Of a DNA stretch of 11,428 nt, positions 6,330-11,428 are shown piece after piece; positions within the stretch are counted from its first letter, which is position 1; every line of letters begins with the position of its first letter. A program made the position numbers and the translations under genes. Below the pieces are notes generated by a model. The model had not been told where the DNA came from, searched no databases, and saw only the letters and a list, made by a program, of their open reading frames with translations. The stretch is from assembly GCA_030040055.1 (NCBI GenBank), contig JASHUK010000030.1:1-11428 (forward strand). Direction: 5' to 3'. Origin of the DNA: Nitrososphaerales archaeon. GTDB taxonomy: Archaea > Thermoproteota > Nitrososphaeria > Nitrososphaerales > Gagatemarchaeaceae.

Positions 6330-6703
6330 GCGGCCTTCCTCTGGAACTCGTCGACCAGCGACGGGTCGACGACCCCGTATCCCATAGACTCGGTGCCGTC
6401 AGACAGCACGAGCGGTATCCTGGAGACGTAGTAGGGGACCTCGAACGAAGCGAGCTTGGCCTCCTCCTCGGTCTCGAACGTCCTTTCCCATTTGCCCTCC
6501 GCTGACCGGAAGGCTGAGACCCTCACCACCCTCCTCTCGCCGAAGCCGCCCCCCCTTCCTCCTGAGGCCAGCGACCCTTCAGCTATCTTCATGATGAACA
6601 AGGTGTTGTCGCGGCCCGGGCGTAGGTCGATGTCCTTCGACGCCACCAGTATCGCCCGGTACTTCCCGGAGAGCGCGTCGGAGATCTCTTCCGAAGGGGT
6701 CAA
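6326..6703 (-). CDS. Hypothetical protein, first gene of a two-gene unit with the epimerase
   Basis: A soluble, charged protein of 125 residues that I do not recognise. Seen: a helical N-terminus (TPSEEISDALSGKYRAIL), a segment RPGRDNTLFIMKIAEG, a glycine-rich loop GGRGGG (49-54), a beta-rich middle (ERRVVRVSAF), and a Glu-rich stretch before VPYYVSRIPLVLSDG. There are no Cys, signal peptide or membrane segment. The frame is open to GTG 6727, but the TATA-like box at 6730-6738 is only 3 bp from that codon. TTG 6703 lies about 30.5 bp from the box centre, the spacing seen at rps10, and is therefore preferred. Its stop overlaps the epimerase ATG, which suggests linked function or at least joint expression. 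No function is assigned. Confidence 0.72.
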   Translation of the reverse strand: MTPSEEISDALSGKYRAILVASKDIDLRPGRDNTLFIMKIAEGSLASGGRGGGFGERRVVRVSAFRSAEGKWERTFETEEEAKLASFEVPYYVSRIPLVLSDGTESMGYGVVDPSLVDEFQRKAA

Positions 6704-6729
6704 GCCTTGAGGCAGCCGGCCTCCCACGA

Positions 6730-6738
6730 TTTTTAAAG
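6730..6738 (-). promoter_or_regulatory. TATA-like box for the hypothetical-epimerase unit
   Basis: CTTTAAAAA on the minus strand, an isolated AT-run in the 36-bp gap after the NUDIX gene stop. It is centred about 30.5 bp from TTG 6703 and marks the start of a transcription unit separate from carAB-NUDIX. Confidence 0.6.
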
Positions 6739-6739
6739 C

Positions 6740-7291
6740 CTAAGGGGGCATCCGGTCGGATTCCGTCCGCCGCGCCCCGCCGAGCCCGCGCCCCATGACC
6801 TCTCTCAGCAGCATCCTTGCGTCGGGCGTGAGCTTCCGCCCGGCCAGCATGGTCGCCACCCCACCCTCGTCGAACTCCCTCGCCTCCTCCAGCTCGCCCG
6901 GGTCGGGTGTAGCGGCGCTCTCCGTGGGGCAGAGGTAGAGAGCCACCATCTCCCACTCGGTCAGCCGTCCGGCCCTGATCTTCGGGAGCAGGTACCTTCC
7001 GAGGGGCCTGACCCTCGACCTTATCCCCAGCTCCTCGGCCAGCTCTCTCTTCGCCGCGGCCGTGTATCCTTCGCCTGACTTCACGTGGCCCGTGCACGAG
7101 AGGGTCCACCTGCCAGGGTGCCACGCGTCGTTCCTGCTCCGGCGCTGCAGCACCAGCTCGCCGCCTCGCCGGACGACGAGGACCGCGACTGCGCGATGCA
7201 ACAGGCCCTCCCGGAGGCATCTGCCGAGAGTGGCCCTTCCCACGACCTTGTCGTCGGCGTCCACCAGGTCGACTACCTCTGAAGCGGGCAT
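6740..7291 (-). CDS. NUDIX hydrolase, type 1 IPP isomerase-like subfamily
   Basis: A 183-residue cytosolic protein. Seen: a complete NUDIX box GHVKSGEGYTAAAKRELAEELGI (68-90, with Gly68, Glu74, Arg82, Glu83, Glu86, Glu87), preceded by VVDLVDADDKVVGR and the HRAVAVLVV...LVLQRRS...HPGRWTLSC layout shared with type 1 isopentenyl-diphosphate isomerases and their relatives, and followed by EWEM (112-115). In E. coli Idi the catalytic Cys sits two residues before His69. Here that place is Thr67, with a Cys one residue earlier, and the NUDIX metal-binding box is intact where Idi is degenerate. It is therefore more likely a diphosphate hydrolase than an isomerase; substrate unknown. It starts 7 bp after the carB stop, so it is probably co-transcribed with carAB. 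The Pro/Arg-rich tail is unremarkable. Confidence 0.85.
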   Translation of the reverse strand: MPASEVVDLVDADDKVVGRATLGRCLREGLLHRAVAVLVVRRGGELVLQRRSRNDAWHPGRWTLSCTGHVKSGEGYTAAAKRELAEELGIRSRVRPLGRYLLPKIRAGRLTEWEMVALYLCPTESAATPDPGELEEAREFDEGGVATMLAGRKLTPDARMLLREVMGRGLGGARRTESDRMPP

Positions 7292-7298
7292 CTCGCCG

Positions 7299-10200
7299 CT
7301 ACTTCACGCACAGGAGGAGGGCCTCAGCCTCCTCCCTCGTGGTGAGAATCTGGACCTGGAGGTCGACCGCCTTGCGGCGTATCCTCTTCAGCGGCTCGCT
7401 GACCGAGTTCGCGTTCGCGCTGAATGAGAGGACGAACGCGACATTCCCCTCCCCGATCATCTCAAGCGCCTTGGCCAGCTCACCTTCAGTCGCCCCGGCG
7501 GAGACCGTCCTGACCTGCAGCCCGGCTTTGGCGAAGCTCTCTGTGACCGCAGCCGCGGAGGAGTCCTGCCCTCCCTCGAGCAGGAACAGCCCGGTCTCTC
7601 CCTTCTCAGGGATGCGGTGGCCCGTCGCCGTCAGCGCCTTCGCGAGAGCCTCCGGGAAGGTCTTCCCGAAGCAGGCCACCTCGCCTGTGGACCTCATTTC
7701 AACCCCCAGCTTGGGGTCGGCGCCGTCCATCTGGAGGAAGGAGAACTGGGGGGCCTTGACGGCGAACGTTCGGGGCTCCTGGACGTCTTCCTTCCTGCCT
7801 AGGCTCGCCCCCATGACGACGGGCGCCACCAGTTCGATCAGGTTTACCCCGGTCGCCTTGCAGACGAAGGGGAGCGACCTGGAGGCCCTCAGGTTGCACT
7901 CGATGACGTAGACCGACGCCCCCTTGACGAGGAACTGGATGTTCAGCGGCCCCCTGGCCTTCAGCTCCCGGGCTATGCTCCTGGTGTAGGTCCTGATCTT
8001 CTCCTTTGACGCCTTGCTTATCGTTATGGTCGGTATGGTCATGATCGCGTCCCCCGAGTGGATGCCGGCGTTCTGGACGTGCTCGATGATCGCCCCGATC
8101 ACCGTCGTCCTGCCGTCGGAGACCGCGTCGACCTCCACCTCCCTCGCCTCCTCTATGAACTCGCTCACGGTCACGGGATAGTCCGGGTTCGCCCTCAACG
8201 CCCTGGCCATGTAGGTCCCCAGGTCAGAGGAGTCCCAGACCACCCTCATCGCCGCCCCGCTCAGGACGTGCGAAGGCCTCACTATCACGGGGTAGCCCAC
8301 CTCGGCGCAGAACTCGGCCGCTTCCGCCGGCGACCTGAAGCTCCCCCACCTGGGCTGCGGTATCCCCAGCCTGTCCAGTAGCGCGCTGAACTTCGACCTG
8401 TCCTCGGCCGCCTCGACAGACTGCGACGACGTCCCCAGGACCCTGACCCCCCTCCTCTCCAGGTCGATGGCCAGGTCGTTCGGGGTCTGCCCCCCGACGC
8501 AGAGGACCATCCCCTCCGGGCCCTCCTTCTCGTAGATCGCCAGCAGCCTCTCGACGGTCATCTCCTCGAAGTAGAGGCGGTCGCTCATGTCGAAGTCCGT
8601 CGACACGGTCTCGGGGTTGCAGTTCACGACGACCACCTCGTCGGCGCCGTTCTTCTTCAAGGCCCAGGCCATGTTCATCGTCCCCCAGTCGAACTCCACC
8701 GAGCTTCCTATCCTGTAGGGGCCGGCGCCCAGGACGATCACCTTCCGCTTCCCCGTGGGGGGCGCCTCCTCGACGGCGGCGTCGAATGTCTGGTAGAGGT
8801 AGTTCGTCCTCGCTGGCCACTCGGCGGCCAACGTGTCGATCACCTTGGTGACCGGCGCGATCCCCGACTTCTTGCGGGCTTCGCGGATCCTGTCCTCGCC
8901 CACCCCCGTCAGCTCGCCGAGCTGCCGATCGGAGAAGCCCATCCTCTTCGCCTGCGCCAGGAGCTCCGCAGCTGGCACCTTCTCGGGCTCGGAAGCCTCC
9001 AGCCTGGAGTGGAGGTCGACTATGTTCTTGTACTTCTCGACGAACCATGGGTCCACCTCTGACTTCTCGCTCACCTCGTCCACGGGGATTCCGGCCCGGA
9101 GGGAGTCCGCGAGGTCGAAGACTATCCTGTCTGTGGGCTCCTCGAGCCTCTTCGCCATCTCCTCCCTCCCCGGAGGAGCCCAGGCGCCTACCACCCCGTC
9201 GTGGCGAGGGTTGAGCATGCGGGTCGCCTTCTGGATGGCCTCCTCGAACCCGCGCCCGACCGCCATCACCTCACCGATAGACTTCATCGACGTCCCGATC
9301 CTCCTGGTGGCCCCGTCGAACTTGTCCGTGTCCCACCTCGGCATCTTGACGACCAGGTAGTCGAGGGAAGGCTCGAAGAGGGCGCTGGTCACCCCGGACA
9401 CCTTGTTCTTCAGCTCGGTCAAGGGGTAGCCGAGGGCCAGCTTGGTCGCGATGTAGGCGAGGGGATATCCGGTGGCCTTCGACGCGAGCGCCGACGAGCG
9501 TGACATCCGGGCGTTGATTTCGATCGCGTCGTACCTCTCGCTGCGCGGGTCAAGGGCGAACTGCATGTTGCACTCCCCGACGATACCGCACCTCCTCGCC
9601 GCCAGCAGGGAGGCGCTCCTCAGCATGTGGTACTCCGCGTTGGTCAGGGTCTGCGACGGGGCGACCACGATGTTGTCGCCGGTGTGCACCCTCATCCCGA
9701 GCATGTTCTCCATGTTGCAGATTATGACTGCGTTGTCGTCCTTGTCCCGCATGATCTCGTACTCGATCTGCTTCCACCCGCCAAGATACTCCTCGACGAG
9801 GACCTGGTGGGTCAGGCTGCTGGTCAGCCCCTTCTCCACTATCTCGTCCAGCTGCTGCGGAGTCCTGGCGACTCCGCCTCCCTTCCCTCCAAGGGTGAAC
9901 GCGACGCGAACGATCACAGGGAGCCCGAGCTCCTTCGCCACCTCCGCCGCCTCCTCTCTCGAGTACGCCGCCCTGCTCTTCGGGCATGGGATGCCTATCT
10001 CGAGCATCGTCTGCTTGAAGAGGTCGCGGTCCTCAGTAATCTCGATGCCGTTGACGGGGGTCCCCAGCACCTTGACCCCGTACTTCGCGAACGTCCCCGA
10101 ACGGTCCAGCTCCCTGCCGCAGTTGAGCGCGGTCTGCCCGCCGAAACCCAGCAAGACCGCGTCAGGGCGCTCCTTCTCGATGACGTCCGTCACGTGCTCC

Positions 10201-10433
10201 GGGGTCACCGGGACGAAGTGGATCCGGTTGGAGAACTGCTCGCTGGTCTGGATGGTGGCTATGTTGGGGTTGACGAGGACGGACTCGATGCCCTCTTCCT
10301 TCAGGGCCTTGAGGCATTGGCTGCCGGAGTAGTCGAACTTGCGGCTGGTTCTACCAGCTTTCGCCTGCTTCTCCGACCTTTATTGCCCCGCTCCCTATCA
10401 CGAGGACCTTGTCTACGCTTTCACGCTTCGCAT
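7299..10433 (-). CDS. carB: Carbamoyl-phosphate synthase large subunit; 5' end interrupted
   Basis: Makes carbamoyl phosphate from bicarbonate, two ATP and ammonia channelled from CarA, for pyrimidine and arginine synthesis. The intact frame from GTG 10208 encodes 969 residues: first ATP-grasp (GGKGGG; SRSSALASKATGYPLA), oligomerisation domain, second synthetase half (VIVLGAGPYRIGSSVEFDWG; NLRASRSLPFVCKATG) and a C-terminal regulatory MGS-like domain (about residue 860 on). Upstream, codons for FDYSGSQCLKALKEEG through HFVPV continue in frame to 10337 without a start codon. The missing N-terminus, KRESVDKVLVIGSGAIKVGE, is encoded at 10360-10428 in another frame. Between them sit 22 extra bases. 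Joined, the protein would be about 1,036 residues, normal for CarB. The natural ATG (10433), placed after GGTGAGG and inside carA's end, is one base out of frame with what follows. Either carB is damaged or its message is repaired; alternatively GTG 10208 gives a truncated protein. Confidence 0.88.
10338..10359 (-). other. 22-bp hairpin insertion interrupting carB
   Basis: On the minus strand, codons GGC GAA (Gly-Glu of the conserved GEAGEFDYSG) are followed by 22 extra bases and then TTC GAC (Phe-Asp). The extra block contains GCTGGTAGAACCAGC, a perfect 6-bp stem with an AGA loop (10344-10358), and brings an in-frame TAG. Its length is not a multiple of three. Exact removal restores the family consensus in frame, and the junction is unique because no bases are shared between its two edges. 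No flanking duplication is seen. Confidence 0.75.
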
Positions 10434-11428
10434 CTCCTCACCTCTCTTTCGAGCGCCGTCCATGTCAGCGACGAACCTGTCGAAGACGAAGCCCGTGTCG
10501 TAGGGCCCGGGGGTCGCCTCAGGGTGGAACTGGACCGCGGCGCACGGCTTGGACCTGTGCCGCACCCCCTCGATCGTGTGGTCGTCGGAGTTGACGAACC
10601 AGGGCTCCAGGCCCGTCTCCGGCAGTCCCTTCTCCTGGAGGGCGTACCCGTGGTTCTGGCTGGTCACGTAGCCTCTCCCCGTCTCCAGGTCGACGCATGG
10701 CTTGTTCTGACCCCTGTGGCCGTACTTCAGCTTGAACGTGCTGCCCCCCAACGAGAGGCCGACAATCTGCTCGCCGAGGCAGATGCCCAGCAGGGGGACG
10801 TCCGACTCCACCAGCCTTCCCACCGTCCTTACCGTCTCCACGCAGAGCTGCGGGTCACCAGGGCCGTTGCTGACAATCACGCCGTCCGGGTCGTACTTCG
10901 CCACGTCGGCGTAGGACGAGTCGTACGGGAGCCGGACCACCTGGTAGCCCCTTGCGAGGAGGTTCCTGACGATGCCCAGCTTTGCGCCGCAGTCCAGGAG
11001 CACCACCCGCCTCTCTCCCCCGCCGTCGATGACCGGCGCCGTGACGGAGACCGTCTTGACCAGGTTCTGCGTCTCGTACCGGGACGCCTCGGCCAGGGTG
11101 CGCCTCAGCCGTTCGAGGTCCCCCGCCTCCTTCCCGTTGGCTATCACCCCCATCATCACCCCTGCCTCCCGCAGCCTGGTGACGAGGGCACGCGTGTCGA
11201 CCCCTTCGATTCCAGGGACCCCCTCAGAATCGAGCCACCTTGCGAGGCTCCGCGAGGACGCCCAGTGGCTGGGGGCCGCGCAGGCTTCTTGGACCACAGC
11301 CCCGGTAACCTTGATCGAGCCGGACTCGAAGAACCTCGGAAGCCCGTATCGGTCCAGCGTCTTGTAGGACGGGACGCCGTAGTTGCCGATGAGCGGGTAG
11401 GTGAAGCAGAGAATCTGCCCGGCATAGG
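10413..11428 (-). CDS. carA: Carbamoyl-phosphate synthase small (glutaminase) subunit, N-terminus off window
   Basis: Hydrolyses glutamine and passes ammonia to CarB. The frame is open to the window edge, 337 residues visible; about 40-60 N-terminal residues are missing. Seen at the edge: YAGQILCFTYPLIGNYGV, the CarA-specific domain; then SHWASSRSLARWLDSEGVPGIEGVDTRAL; then the class I glutamine amidotransferase domain with nucleophile Cys in GICLGEQ, SNGPGDP, and the His and Glu of FHPEATPGPYDT. The position three after the nucleophile is Glu (GICLGEQ), where His is usual (GICLGHQ). An in-frame GTG at 11297 is internal, not the start. The 3' end runs 21 bases past the carB ATG (10433), so translation of the two subunits is coupled. 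carA leads the carAB-NUDIX unit. Confidence 0.96.
   Translation of the reverse strand, partial: YAGQILCFTYPLIGNYGVPSYKTLDRYGLPRFFESGSIKVTGAVVQEACAAPSHWASSRSLARWLDSEGVPGIEGVDTRALVTRLREAGVMMGVIANGKEAGDLERLRRTLAEASRYETQNLVKTVSVTAPVIDGGGERRVVLLDCGAKLGIVRNLLARGYQVVRLPYDSSYADVAKYDPDGVIVSNGPGDPQLCVETVRTVGRLVESDVPLLGICLGEQIVGLSLGGSTFKLKYGHRGQNKPCVDLETGRGYVTSQNHGYALQEKGLPETGLEPWFVNSDDHTIEGVRHRSKPCAAVQFHPEATPGPYDTGFVFDRFVADMDGARKRGEEMRSVKA

Noticed and set aside
8224..9048. Further long frames within carB on both strands
   Set aside because: All are out of frame with the conserved synthetase sequence and have biased, motif-free translations.
10338..10359. Canonical archaeal bulge-helix-bulge intron in carB
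   Set aside because: I tried to fold the flanks into 3-nt bulges separated by a 4-bp helix. The only good helix (CGAA with UUCG) implies excising 26 bases, which does not restore frame. The 22 bases that do restore frame give no canonical motif, so a relaxed or different mechanism would be needed.
10407..10422. Similarity between GAAAGCGTAGA near the carA stop and GAAAGCTGGTAGA at the carB insertion
   Set aside because: The match is short and broken by a two-base gap, so it cannot be told from chance and does not explain the insertion as a local duplication.
1..11428. CRISPR array, insertion sequence, prophage, toxin-antitoxin or defence cluster
   Set aside because: No regularly spaced repeats, transposase, integrase or phage motifs were found; apart from the small anomalies listed, the genes are metabolic and ribosomal.

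Overview
The window is a gene-dense, GC-rich (mostly about 65-70%) piece of what looks like an archaeal chromosome. The archaeal assignment rests on an archaeal-type uS10 of 103 residues, on AT-rich TATA-like boxes about 30 bp upstream of several start codons (implying very short or absent leaders), and on tight polycistrons with overlapping stop/start codons. The uS10 sequence reminds me more of TACK archaea (Nitrososphaeria/Bathyarchaeia-like) than of methanogens or Sulfolobales. This is an impression, not a placement.

Left block (1-2944, minus strand): a three-gene unit reading APC amino-acid permease -> ornithine carbamoyltransferase -> arginine deiminase (N-terminal 151 residues only, cut by the window edge). 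The genes are joined by a TTGA overlap and a TGA-ATG abutment. Together they look like the core of an arginine deiminase (arcD-arcB-arcA) pathway: take up arginine, deiminate it to citrulline, and cleave citrulline to ornithine and carbamoyl phosphate. No carbamate kinase is visible. A divergent promoter region (2945-3061) separates this unit from an NAD(P)+-dependent aldehyde dehydrogenase on the plus strand.

Middle (4532-6727): behind the dehydrogenase lie an imperfect palindrome and a compositionally odd small gene (about 50% GC) with a CxxC/HHxH putative metal site. Next comes a stand-alone rps10 with a clear TATA box, partly inside an inverted repeat. An NAD-dependent sugar epimerase/dehydratase converges on rps10, and the two share one CTAG as both stop codons. 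An unrecognised 125-residue protein overlaps the epimerase start (ATGA) and has its own promoter.

Right block (6740-11428, minus strand): carA (N-terminus off the window) -> carB -> NUDIX hydrolase. carAB encode carbamoyl-phosphate synthetase for pyrimidine and arginine synthesis, so the window contains one enzyme that makes carbamoyl phosphate and one (OTC) that uses or produces it. The outstanding anomaly is at the 5' end of carB. The region encoding the conserved first nucleotide-binding strand is present, but it is interrupted by an extra 22 bp holding a perfect 6-bp hairpin. This shifts the frame and brings in a TAG stop. The only plausible ATG is out of frame with the following codons by one base. 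Removing exactly those 22 bp restores the family consensus. This is either a decayed or mis-assembled carB or a case of unusual RNA-level or translational repair, and it is the point most worth checking. I saw no CRISPR array, insertion sequence, rRNA or tRNA.
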